From: Bacillota bacterium
Lineage (GTDB): Bacteria; Bacillota; Clostridia; Peptostreptococcales; Anaerovoracaceae
Direction: 5' to 3'
Length of the DNA: 12,251 bases
Assembly: GCA_017619905.1 (NCBI GenBank)
Contig: JAFZRK010000127.1
Coordinates: forward strand, 1 to 12,251
The stretch's first letter is position 1. The number at the start of each line of letters is the position of its first letter. The position numbers were made by a program, and so were the translations under genes. Below the pieces are notes generated by a model. It saw nothing but the letters and a program-made list of their open reading frames with translations. It made no database searches and was not told where the DNA came from. Below, piece after piece: positions 1-7,007 of the stretch.

Positions 1-975
1 AAGGTCCGGGAGGCCACGGGCTGTGAGCGGCCTTTGGAGGGGCTCAGGATCGTGGTGGATGCGGGCAACGGCGCCGGCGGGTTCTACGCCGACCGGGTGC
101 TCGCCCCCCTGGGCGCGGACACCGCCGGGTCCCGGTTCCTGGATCCCGACGGCACCTTCCCCAACCACATTCCCAACCCGGAAAACAAGACCGCGATGGA
201 GAGCATCTGCGCTGCGGTAAAGGCTAACAACGCGGACCTGGGAATAATCTTCGACACGGACGTGGACCGCTCCGCGGCAGTGGACGAGCACGGCCGTGAG
301 ATAGGGCGCAACCGCATAGTGGCTCTGGCCGCCGCTCTCGCGAGCGAAGGCCACCCCGGCACCACCATAGTCACCGACAGCATAACGAGTACTCAGCTTG
401 CGTCCTTCCTTACCGAAGAGCTCGGCCTTAAGCACCTGCGCTTCAAGAGGGGTTACAAGAACGTCATAAACAAGGGGCTGGAACTGAACGCCGCTGGCAC
501 CGACTGCCAGCTCGCGATAGAGACCTCCGGCCACGCCGCCATGAAGGAGAACTGGTTCCTGGACGACGGCGCCTACCTGGCCACCCGCATAGTCGTAAAA
601 GCCGCGCAGCTGAAGGCCCGCGGCCTTGGAATCTCAAGCATCCTGGAGAAACTGGAGGATCCGCAGGAGGCAAAGGAATACCGCTTCGCCATAAAGGCGG
701 AGGACTTTGCGGACTACGCGCAGACGGTGCTGGACCGCGTGCGCGGCGCGGTGGAAAAAGGCGAGCTCCCCGGAGCGTCTCTGGAACTGCCCAACTACGA
801 AGGCGTGCGCGTCAACTTCGACAAGGACCACGGTGACGGCTGGCTGCTGATCCGCAAGTCCCTGCACGACCCCGTCATGCCCATGAACGTGGAAAGCAAT
901 ATCGCCGGAGGAGTGGAGAAGATATACTTGCAGCTCCTGCCGGTCCTTAAGGAGTTCGCTCAGCTCGCGCTGTGA
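1..975 (+). CDS. Phosphoglucomutase/phosphomannomutase family protein, 5'-truncated
   Basis: This is the C-terminal 324 codons of an alpha-D-phosphohexomutase, which interconverts hexose 1- and 6-phosphates in the cytoplasm for glycogen, cell-wall or exopolysaccharide precursors. The frame is open at position 1, so the N-terminal domain with the catalytic phosphoserine loop lies outside the window. The metal-binding loop appears as FDTDVDRS (about positions 250-273), a variant of the family DGDGDR. A sugar-binding segment ETSGHAAMKENWFLDDGA follows at about 520-570. The last domain has RKSLHDPVMPMNVES where many relatives have RxSxTEP for phosphate contact; this form also occurs in the family. 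The gene ends with TGA, 157 bp before dnaE. Family membership is secure. Whether glucose, mannose or another sugar phosphate is the real substrate cannot be read here, so I give no symbol. The internal TTG at 34 is not the start. Confidence 0.9.
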   Translation, partial: KVREATGCERPLEGLRIVVDAGNGAGGFYADRVLAPLGADTAGSRFLDPDGTFPNHIPNPENKTAMESICAAVKANNADLGIIFDTDVDRSAAVDEHGREIGRNRIVALAAALASEGHPGTTIVTDSITSTQLASFLTEELGLKHLRFKRGYKNVINKGLELNAAGTDCQLAIETSGHAAMKENWFLDDGAYLATRIVVKAAQLKARGLGISSILEKLEDPQEAKEYRFAIKAEDFADYAQTVLDRVRGAVEKGELPGASLELPNYEGVRVNFDKDHGDGWLLIRKSLHDPVMPMNVESNIAGGVEKIYLQLLPVLKEFAQLAL

Positions 976-983
976 CGATCGCT

Positions 984-1004
984 GGCCGGACCTGGCGTTC
1001 GGCC
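984..1004 (+). terminator. Weak hairpin after the hexomutase gene, possible terminator
   Basis: The arms GGCCGGA and TTCGGCC pair with one G-T wobble around a 7-nt loop, nine bases after the stop codon. The following bases are only moderately T-rich and hold no continuous T-run, so termination here would be inefficient. I infer the function from position; the hairpin itself is visible. Confidence 0.3.
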
Positions 1005-1028
1005 CTGCAACGGCTTCTTCATATATTC

Positions 1029-1057
1029 TTGATTATTTATTTATGATATAATAATAT
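1029..1057 (+). promoter_or_regulatory. Candidate dnaE promoter(s) in AT-rich spacer
   Basis: The spacer between the hexomutase gene and dnaE turns sharply AT-rich at about 1020-1075. Two overlapping sigma-A-like options are visible. One is TTGATT (1029-1034), 17 bp, then TAATAT (1052-1057). The other is an extended -10, TGATATAAT (1044-1052), without a good -35. Either would start transcription at about 1059-1064 and give a leader of roughly 70 nt before dnaE. Because the region is simply AT-rich, chance matches are likely, but it is the only plausible promoter ahead of dnaE. Confidence 0.5.
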
Positions 1058-1076
1058 ATCTGACGCATAATAAACT

Positions 1077-1095
1077 GGGTCCGCATACCGGACCC
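1077..1095 (+). promoter_or_regulatory. Hairpin in the dnaE 5' leader
   Basis: A perfect 7-bp inverted repeat, GGGTCCG and CGGACCC, flanks the 5-nt loop CATAC. It lies a little downstream of the predicted start sites, so it would be near the 5' end of the dnaE mRNA. No T-run follows, so it is not an intrinsic terminator. It could stabilise the mRNA or bind a protein as DNA or RNA; nothing in the sequence decides this. Confidence 0.45.
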
Positions 1096-1096
1096 G

Positions 1097-1120
1097 CAGC
1101 AATACAGCAATACAGCAATA
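1097..1120 (+). repeat. Three tandem copies of CAGCAATA in the dnaE leader
   Basis: Three perfect head-to-tail copies of the 8-mer CAGCAATA fill 1097-1120, ending 12 nt before the dnaE ATG. The stretch is unlikely to fold and contains no Shine-Dalgarno-like sequence. It sits where a ribosome standby site, initiation enhancer or iterated binding site would be. Replication slippage could also have produced it. Confidence 0.75.
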
Positions 1121-1132
1121 ACGCAAAACAGC

Positions 1133-4100
1133 ATGGCGTTCACTCACCTTCACGTACATACCGAATACAGTCTTCTCGACGGGGCCTGCCGCATAGACAA
1201 ACTGATGGCAAGGGTCCGCGAGCTTGGCATGGATTCGATAGCCATAACCGACCACGGCGTAATGTTCGGCGCGGTACGCTTCTTCGAGAAAGCGCAGAAG
1301 GCGGGCATCAAGCCCATAATCGGCTGCGAGTGCTACGTTGCGCCGCGTTCGCGTTTCGACAAAGACCCGCAGAAAGACCGTCACCAGTACCATCTTGTGC
1401 TTCTGGCCAAGAACGAGAAGGGCTACAAGAACCTTATCAAGATGGTCTCCCTGGCCTACAAGGAAGGGTATTACTACAAGCCGCGCATAGACCACGAGCT
1501 TCTGGAGAAGTACCACGAAGGTCTGATCTGCCTGTCCGCCTGCCTGGCCGGCAAGGTGCAGCGCGAGCTTCTGGAAGGCAGCTACGAAGCCGCAAAGGAA
1601 GAGGCGCTATTCTTCAAGGGGCTCTTCGGGGAAGACTACTACCTGGAGCTTCAGGATCAGGGTCTGGAAGAGGAGATCCCCGTAAACGAAGGTCTGCGCA
1701 AGCTCTCCGCGGAACTTGGAATAAAGATGGTCGCCACCAACGACGTCCACTACATACATCAGGAGGATTCCAAGGCCCACGACGTTCTTCTTTGCATAGG
1801 CACCAAGGAGTTCCTGTCCGAGACGGACCGCATGAGGTTCCCCAACGACCAGTTCTACCTTAAGTCGGAAGAGGAGATGCGCAGCATCTTCAGCGAGGTC
1901 CCGGAGGCCATAGACAACACTCAGGAGATCGTGGATAAGTGCAGCTTCGAGTTCAAGTTCGGCAAATACCACATCCCCACGTTCCAGGTCCCGGACGGCT
2001 ACACGGAGGACAGCTATTTCGAGTACCTCTGCTGGTCCGGACTGGAGCACCGCTACGGCACCACCGAGGACAGACCGTCGGCCTCCAGAGGATGGCCCGC
2101 CGTTCCTCCGGAAGACATGGAAGCGCTTGCGCCTACGGTATCCGAGGAGCTTAAGGAACGCCTCCGCTACGAGATACGCACCATACAGAAGATGGGCTAC
2201 GTGGGCTACTTCCTGATAGTCTGGGACTTCGTCAACTACGCCAAGGGCAACGGCATAATGGTGGGCCCGGGAAGGGGCTCCGCCGCCGGCTCCGTCGTCT
2301 CCTACACGCTGGAGATAACGGACATAGACCCCATAAGGTTCAGCTTGTTCTTCGAGCGCTTCCTCAATTCGGAACGAGTCTCCATGCCGGACATAGACAT
2401 GGACTTCTGCATAGAGCGCCGCGGCGAGGTAATAGACTACGTAAAGCGCCGCTACGGCGAGGACAACGTGTCGCAGATATCCACCTTCGGAACTCTTAAG
2501 GCAAGGGCCGCGTTCAAGGACGTGGCGCGCGTCTACCAGCTTCCGTTCAACAGGTCGCTGGAGGTATCCAAGTTCATACCGGACGACCTCGACATAACCC
2601 TGGACAAAGCGCTTGCAAAGAGTCCGGACTTCCGCACTGCTTACGATTCCGACCCTCTGGTGCGCCAGATCGTGGACGACGCAAGGATACTGGAAGGACT
2701 GTCCAGAAACGTCGGCACGCACGCCGCCGGTGTGGTCATCGCTCCGGAGCCCGTGGACGACATGGTCCCGCTGGTGGCATCCGACAAAGGTCTGGCCACC
2801 CAGTACACCATGAAGGAGATAGAGCACCTGGGTCTGCTGAAGATGGACTTCCTGGGTCTGCGCAACCTTACGGCCATCCAGGACTGCCTGCGAATGATCA
2901 AGAAGGACACCGGGCTGGACGTGGATCTTCACAAGATACCCTACGACGACCCGAAGGTCTACCAGACCATAGCCAGCGGCAACACGGTAGGCGTGTTCCA
3001 GCTTGAGTCCTCCGGAATGACGAGCTTCATGAAGGACCTTCAGCCGGACTGCCTGGAAGACCTCATAGCGGGAATCTCGCTGTACAGGCCCGGTCCCATG
3101 GACTCCATACCCAAGTACATAGCGTGCAAAAAGAACCCCAAGAAAGTAAAATATCTTGTTCCGGAGCTTAAGCCGATACTCTCTCCCACCTACGGCTGCA
3201 TAGTGTATCAGGAACAGGTAATGGACATAGTAAGGACGCTCGCCGGATACTCCTACGGCCGCGCGGATCTGGTCCGCAGAGCAATGTCCAAGAAAGAAGC
3301 TGACGTCATGGAGAAGGAGAGGGAGTACTTCGTAAACGGCAAGCTTAAAGACGACGGCAGCATAGACGTTCCGGGCTGCATAAGGAACGGCATTCCCGAA
3401 AAGGAAGCCAACACCATATTCGACGAGATGACCAGCTTTGCGGCCTACGCGTTCAACAAGTCCCACGCCGCCGCATACGCCGTGGTCGCTTACCAGACCG
3501 CGTGGCTCAAGACCTACTACCCGGCGCAGTTCATGGCCAGCTTGATGACCTATCCGGCCGACAACGAAGCCGTGGCGGGTCTTATACGCAACGCCGCGGA
3601 CATGGGCATAAAGGTCCTGCCGCCGGACGTCAACAAGAGCCGCAAGCATTTCGAATCCGAGAACGGCAGCATACGCTACGGCCTGCTTGGAATAAAGCAC
3701 GTGGGCGAAGCCGTGGTGGACGAGATAATACGCGCCAGAAGCGTAAAGATGCCTTCGGACATCTTCGAATTCATAGACGGCATGGACATAAAGCAGGTCA
3801 ACCGTCAGGCCACGGAAGCGCTCATAAAAGCAGGAGCGCTGGACTGCTTCCCCGGAAACAGGGCGCAGAAACTGGTGACCGTAGGCGAGCTCATAGAGAG
3901 CGCGCAGGCCACCGCCAGAAAGACGCTCGAGGGTCAGATAAGCTTGTTCTCCATGGACGATTCCTCGCAGAGCATAAGCTTAAAGAGGCAGATGGCGCCA
4001 GTACCGGAGTTCATCCGCGACGATCTTCTGCGCATGGAGAAGGAGATGCTGGGCATATACCTTACGGACCATCCGCTGAACGACGTCAGGGAAAAGATAG

Positions 4101-4651
4101 TCCAGATCATCAACATGGACACCGGGATACTCAGCGATCCCAACAAGATCGCGGCTATCAAGAACGGCACTTACGTAACCATGGCAGGCCTCATAACCAA
4201 CGTCCGTAAGATGATAACCAAGAAGGGCGCACAGATGGCCTTCCTGTCCGTGGAGGACCTTTACGGACAGATAGAAGTGGTGGTGTTCGCCAGGACTTTC
4301 GAGGCGTACAGGCAGAATCTGGAGGAGGACCGGATAGTGGTCATCCGCGGAAAGCTGGACCTTGCGGAAGAAGGAAGCCCCAAGCTTCTGGCTGAGTCGG
4401 TGCTTTCTCTGGACCAGGCCCTGGTAAAGACCGCCATGGTGAAAGTCGTGATACCTTCCGGGTTTACGGATCAGGAGGGCCTCAACAGATTCAAGAGCAT
4501 AGCAAGACAGCACCTGGGCGACATGCCCGTGGCCATACTTGTTACGGATACAGGACATAAGTTCAAGCCGGACTACGACCTGTGGGTCGATCCGTGCGAC
4601 GAGTTCTACGAAAAACTGCACGAGGCGTTCGGCGAGGACTGTCTCAGATAG
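1133..4651 (+). CDS. dnaE: DNA polymerase III subunit alpha
   Basis: This is the catalytic subunit of a replicative C-family DNA polymerase, 1172 aa, the usual DnaE length. An N-terminal PHP domain (about 1-280) opens with HLHVHTEYSLLDGA and keeps the expected metal-ligand positions: H7, H9, D40, H41, E66, H87, C137, D204 and H206. The polymerase core has GPGRGSAAG (378-386), PDIDMDF with D422 and D424, and a third aspartate, D572, in KMDFLGLRNLT. Next come the helix-hairpin-helix region (about 820-905), a clamp-binding motif QISLF (935-939) and an OB fold (about 1012-1095). About 25 extra residues at 311-337 separate the PHP and palm regions. The ATG is supported because MAFTHLHVHT matches the family N-terminus, although no Shine-Dalgarno precedes it. 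It is not PolC: there is no inserted DEDD exonuclease. The stop overlaps the pfkA ribosome binding site. Confidence 0.97.
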   Translation: MAFTHLHVHTEYSLLDGACRIDKLMARVRELGMDSIAITDHGVMFGAVRFFEKAQKAGIKPIIGCECYVAPRSRFDKDPQKDRHQYHLVLLAKNEKGYKNLIKMVSLAYKEGYYYKPRIDHELLEKYHEGLICLSACLAGKVQRELLEGSYEAAKEEALFFKGLFGEDYYLELQDQGLEEEIPVNEGLRKLSAELGIKMVATNDVHYIHQEDSKAHDVLLCIGTKEFLSETDRMRFPNDQFYLKSEEEMRSIFSEVPEAIDNTQEIVDKCSFEFKFGKYHIPTFQVPDGYTEDSYFEYLCWSGLEHRYGTTEDRPSASRGWPAVPPEDMEALAPTVSEELKERLRYEIRTIQKMGYVGYFLIVWDFVNYAKGNGIMVGPGRGSAAGSVVSYTLEITDIDPIRFSLFFERFLNSERVSMPDIDMDFCIERRGEVIDYVKRRYGEDNVSQISTFGTLKARAAFKDVARVYQLPFNRSLEVSKFIPDDLDITLDKALAKSPDFRTAYDSDPLVRQIVDDARILEGLSRNVGTHAAGVVIAPEPVDDMVPLVASDKGLATQYTMKEIEHLGLLKMDFLGLRNLTAIQDCLRMIKKDTGLDVDLHKIPYDDPKVYQTIASGNTVGVFQLESSGMTSFMKDLQPDCLEDLIAGISLYRPGPMDSIPKYIACKKNPKKVKYLVPELKPILSPTYGCIVYQEQVMDIVRTLAGYSYGRADLVRRAMSKKEADVMEKEREYFVNGKLKDDGSIDVPGCIRNGIPEKEANTIFDEMTSFAAYAFNKSHAAAYAVVAYQTAWLKTYYPAQFMASLMTYPADNEAVAGLIRNAADMGIKVLPPDVNKSRKHFESENGSIRYGLLGIKHVGEAVVDEIIRARSVKMPSDIFEFIDGMDIKQVNRQATEALIKAGALDCFPGNRAQKLVTVGELIESAQATARKTLEGQISLFSMDDSSQSISLKRQMAPVPEFIRDDLLRMEKEMLGIYLTDHPLNDVREKIVQIINMDTGILSDPNKIAAIKNGTYVTMAGLITNVRKMITKKGAQMAFLSVEDLYGQIEVVVFARTFEAYRQNLEEDRIVVIRGKLDLAEEGSPKLLAESVLSLDQALVKTAMVKVVIPSGFTDQEGLNRFKSIARQHLGDMPVAILVTDTGHKFKPDYDLWVDPCDEFYEKLHEAFGEDCLR

Positions 4652-4655
4652 GAGG
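4650..4655 (+). promoter_or_regulatory. Ribosome binding site of pfkA, overlapping the dnaE stop
   Basis: AGGAGG lies 5 nt before the pfkA ATG and begins with the last two bases of the dnaE TAG stop. A ribosome ending dnaE would sit on the pfkA initiation signal, so the two genes are probably translationally coupled on one mRNA. Confidence 0.85.
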
Positions 4656-4660
4656 AAATA

Positions 4661-5623
4661 ATGAGGATAGGAATACTTACGAGCGGCGGAGATGCCCCGG
4701 GAATGAACGCCTGCATAAGGGCGGTCGTAAGAGGCGGCCTTTACTACGGCATGGAAGTCTACGGCATAATGCAGGGCTACGAAGGCCTGATCAACGGAGA
4801 GTTCGTCCGTATGGGCACCGCGTCGGTAGCGGATATAATCCACAGGGGCGGCACCATTCTTCAGACCGCCAGGAGCATTGCGTTCACGACGGAAGAAGGC
4901 ATTCGCAAGGGCTATGAGAACCTTAAGAAGAACGGCATAGACGCGCTGGTCGCCATCGGCGGAGACGGTACCCTCAGGGGCGGCAAGGATCTGTACGAGC
5001 AGACCGGCATGCGCGTGTTCGGACTTCCGGGCACCATAGACAACGACCTTGCCTACACGGACTTCACCATCGGCTTCGATACGTCGGTCAACACCGTGCT
5101 GTCCGCAATCGGCAACATCCGCGACACTTCCAGCTCCCACGGCAGGACCACCATAATAGAGGTCATGGGCCGCGAATGCGGAGACATAGCTCTGCACGCC
5201 GGACTCGCCGGAGGCGCGGAGACCATACTCGTTCCGGAGAAGTCCTACGATCTGGACGACATAGTCAAGAAGCTGCAGGCAGGCCGCGACAGAGGAAAGC
5301 GCCACTCCATAATCATCAAGGCGGAGGGCTTCGGCCTTACCTCCGAGGAGCTTGCGGCAACGCTTGCGGAGCGAATGGAAGGCGCAGAAGTAAAGGTCGT
5401 CATCCTGGGCTACATACAGAGAGGCGGAAGCCCCACGGCCCGCGACAGGATACTGGCCAGCCGCACCGGCGTACGCTGCGTGGAACTGATAAAGGAAGGC
5501 GTAAGCAACGCCGCGGTAGGAATAAAGGGCGACACAGTCGTGGACTACCCGCTGTCTGTGGCTCTTGCCATGGAAAAGAACAGCCATCTGGAGTACCAGA
5601 GGATATGCGACATACTCCTGTAG
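4661..5623 (+). CDS. pfkA: ATP-dependent 6-phosphofructokinase
   Basis: This enzyme phosphorylates fructose 6-phosphate to fructose 1,6-bisphosphate with ATP, the committed step of glycolysis. At 320 aa it has the standard length of bacterial PfkA. Visible motifs are GGDAPGMNA (9-17), IGGDGTLRGG (99-108), the catalytic PGTIDND (123-129, with D127 as base), HGRTTIIEVMGRECGD (160-175) and GYIQRGGSPTARDR (250-263). Gly at 103 (in GGDG) and Gly at 124 (in PGT) are the residues of ATP-using enzymes; pyrophosphate-using relatives carry Asp and Lys there. The start follows a perfect AGGAGG. dnaE next to pfkA is a common Firmicute arrangement. A candidate promoter for the next gene lies just after its stop codon. 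Confidence 0.97.
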   Translation: MRIGILTSGGDAPGMNACIRAVVRGGLYYGMEVYGIMQGYEGLINGEFVRMGTASVADIIHRGGTILQTARSIAFTTEEGIRKGYENLKKNGIDALVAIGGDGTLRGGKDLYEQTGMRVFGLPGTIDNDLAYTDFTIGFDTSVNTVLSAIGNIRDTSSSHGRTTIIEVMGRECGDIALHAGLAGGAETILVPEKSYDLDDIVKKLQAGRDRGKRHSIIIKAEGFGLTSEELAATLAERMEGAEVKVVILGYIQRGGSPTARDRILASRTGVRCVELIKEGVSNAAVGIKGDTVVDYPLSVALAMEKNSHLEYQRICDILL

Positions 5624-5635
5624 GGAGCGCCTCGC

Positions 5636-5664
5636 TTGCTTTAGATCCATCCAGACAGTATAAT
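5636..5664 (+). promoter_or_regulatory. Candidate sigma-A promoter just before the DUF308-like gene
   Basis: TTGCTT (5636-5641), exactly 17 bp, then a perfect TATAAT (5659-5664) lie in the 49-bp gap after pfkA. Transcription would start near 5671, only about 2 nt before the ATG at 5673. If active, it would make an almost leaderless mRNA for the membrane-protein gene and gpmI. The -10 is a consensus match and the -35 matches 3 of 6. Confidence 0.5.
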
Positions 5665-5672
5665 AGGTCGAT

Positions 5673-7007
5673 ATGAGATTACTAACAGTTTTATCAGGAA
5701 CGATAATATGTCTTTCCGGAGTGTTCTGCTTCGCGGTCTATATAAACCCGTTCTCGGACGTGGCTTTCCTTATAGGCCTTGTTATGATGCTCGCCGGAGT
5801 AATGCTCACGATATCGTATCTGATCTCCGGCAGGGGCGATAAGCGGCTGACGGATACCGCTCTCGTGGAAGGGCTGGTAACGCTGCTCTACGGATTTGCC
5901 GTAATAAACGATCAGGTAAAGGACAACATCCTCATCATGTTCTTCGGCACCTGGCTGACGCTGTGCGGAATAACGAGGATATCGCAGAGCTTGTACATAA
6001 GCCGCTTCAACAGGAAGCACTGGGCAAGGGTAATGCCCCTGGGAATAGTTGCGGCAATGCTCGGCATCGTAATGATGATGCCCAGTCTTATCAGTTCCAT
6101 AATGCCCCTGATGCTTGTGGGCGGGGCGTTCGTCGTCAACGGACTCAGCATGCTGGTGTACGCCATGTTCATGCGCAGAAAGGACGCCGACACCACCAGG
6201 ACGGAGCTCTCCGCAAGGGAGAGGGCCGAGGCCAGAAGGCAGCTGAAGAAGGCGGAAAAGGAACAGAAGAAAGCCCTGAGGGCTCTCTCCTCGGAGGAAC
6301 GCGCGGCTGCGAAGGCGAAAAAGCAGGAAGAAAAGCAGCTCCTGATCGACAGCAAGAAGGCGGAAAAGGCAGCCAGAAAAGAAGCCCGCAAGGAAGAGAA
6401 GACTGCGGAAGCAGTCAAATCCGGACTCACGGTGCTCGTCTCCAAGTCGGAGGTGGAGGATATCATCAGCAACGCTCCGGCGGAGCAGCTCGTGGAAGAC
6501 GCGAAGATCGCGGCCGCCGCGAAGTCTGCCTCTGCCGAGACCGCTCCCGAATCCGTAGTCATGGCCGCCGCAGCGGAAGCCGCCACCAAGGTCAGCATCA
6601 AACTGCCTAAGGATATCCCCACCGTAAAGGTGGAGCTGGAAAAGCCGGAGGAGATAGCCCTCCGCGAAATGAAGGACTCCGGATCCGACTTGCGCATAGC
6701 AGCAGTCAATCTGGAAGAGCTGGAGAAGGATCCGGAGATAGATCTTCCGAAGGTGGATCTTCCGAAGGTGGACCTGGTCTCCGAGAATGTAAAGGTAGAC
6801 AGGGAGGCAGTCATCTCGCAGATCGAGAACGTCTCCATGCCGGAACCCGACGTCGTGGACTACACGCCTATCGATCTGGACGAGCTCTTTACGGACGTGC
6901 CCGAAAAGGAAGTGTCCGAAAAGGAACAGCAGAAAGAAAAGAAGATGTTTACCCAGGTCCTCAGCTTCGACTGGGCGGAACCTGATTTTACGGAGGTAAA
7001 GCTATGA
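5673..7007 (+). CDS. DUF308/HdeD-like membrane protein with long charged cytoplasmic tail
   Basis: Function unknown; 444 aa in two halves. Residues 1-168 are hydrophobic, with about six predicted transmembrane helices (roughly 4-22, 30-52, 65-80, 84-107, 119-139, 142-166), spaced as in DUF308/HdeD-type proteins. That family assignment is inferred from pattern. From MRRK at 167-170 the protein becomes soluble: about 176-245 is a Lys/Glu/Ala/Arg-rich probable coiled coil. An Ala-rich stretch follows (278-305), and then an acidic, Pro-containing tail with the duplicated pentapeptide DLPKV (357-366). Positive charge after the last helix favours a cytoplasmic tail. HdeD-like proteins usually stop near 200 aa, so the tail of about 270 residues is unusual. 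Only a weak AGG precedes the ATG. The stop overlaps the gpmI start (ATGA), which suggests coupling. The long antisense frame opposite is a shadow. Confidence 0.85.
   Translation: MRLLTVLSGTIICLSGVFCFAVYINPFSDVAFLIGLVMMLAGVMLTISYLISGRGDKRLTDTALVEGLVTLLYGFAVINDQVKDNILIMFFGTWLTLCGITRISQSLYISRFNRKHWARVMPLGIVAAMLGIVMMMPSLISSIMPLMLVGGAFVVNGLSMLVYAMFMRRKDADTTRTELSARERAEARRQLKKAEKEQKKALRALSSEERAAAKAKKQEEKQLLIDSKKAEKAARKEARKEEKTAEAVKSGLTVLVSKSEVEDIISNAPAEQLVEDAKIAAAAKSASAETAPESVVMAAAAEAATKVSIKLPKDIPTVKVELEKPEEIALREMKDSGSDLRIAAVNLEELEKDPEIDLPKVDLPKVDLVSENVKVDREAVISQIENVSMPEPDVVDYTPIDLDELFTDVPEKEVSEKEQQKEKKMFTQVLSFDWAEPDFTEVKL
6741..6770 (+). repeat. Perfect 15-bp tandem duplication inside the DUF308-like gene
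   Basis: GATCTTCCGAAGGTG occurs twice head to tail (6741-6755 and 6756-6770) and encodes DLPKV twice in the acidic tail. The copies are identical at DNA level, so the duplication is probably recent. It keeps the reading frame, and the tail evidently tolerates length change. Confidence 0.9.

Noticed and set aside
34..36. TTG as a start codon for the hexomutase gene
   Set aside because: The frame is open upstream to position 1 and the family needs an N-terminal domain before this point, so the gene is cut by the window edge.
1097..1120. Triple repeat considered as a CRISPR remnant or DnaA-box cluster
   Set aside because: The units are 8 bp with no spacers, and they do not match the DnaA-box consensus TTATNCACA.
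1607..3700. A 697-codon open frame on the - strand opposite dnaE
   Set aside because: It lies wholly inside a certain dnaE gene, its protein has no recognisable motifs, and GC-rich codon usage with few TTA, CTA and TCA codons in the sense strand leaves antisense frames open.
3980..5650. A 556-codon - strand frame across the dnaE/pfkA junction
   Set aside because: Antisense to two well-supported genes, with Tyr/His/Val-rich low-information sequence typical of shadow frames.
5912..6838. A 308-codon - strand frame opposite the membrane-protein gene, Ser/Ala/Phe-rich
   Set aside because: Its composition is the antisense image of the Lys/Glu/Ala tail, and no ribosome site or promoter serves it.
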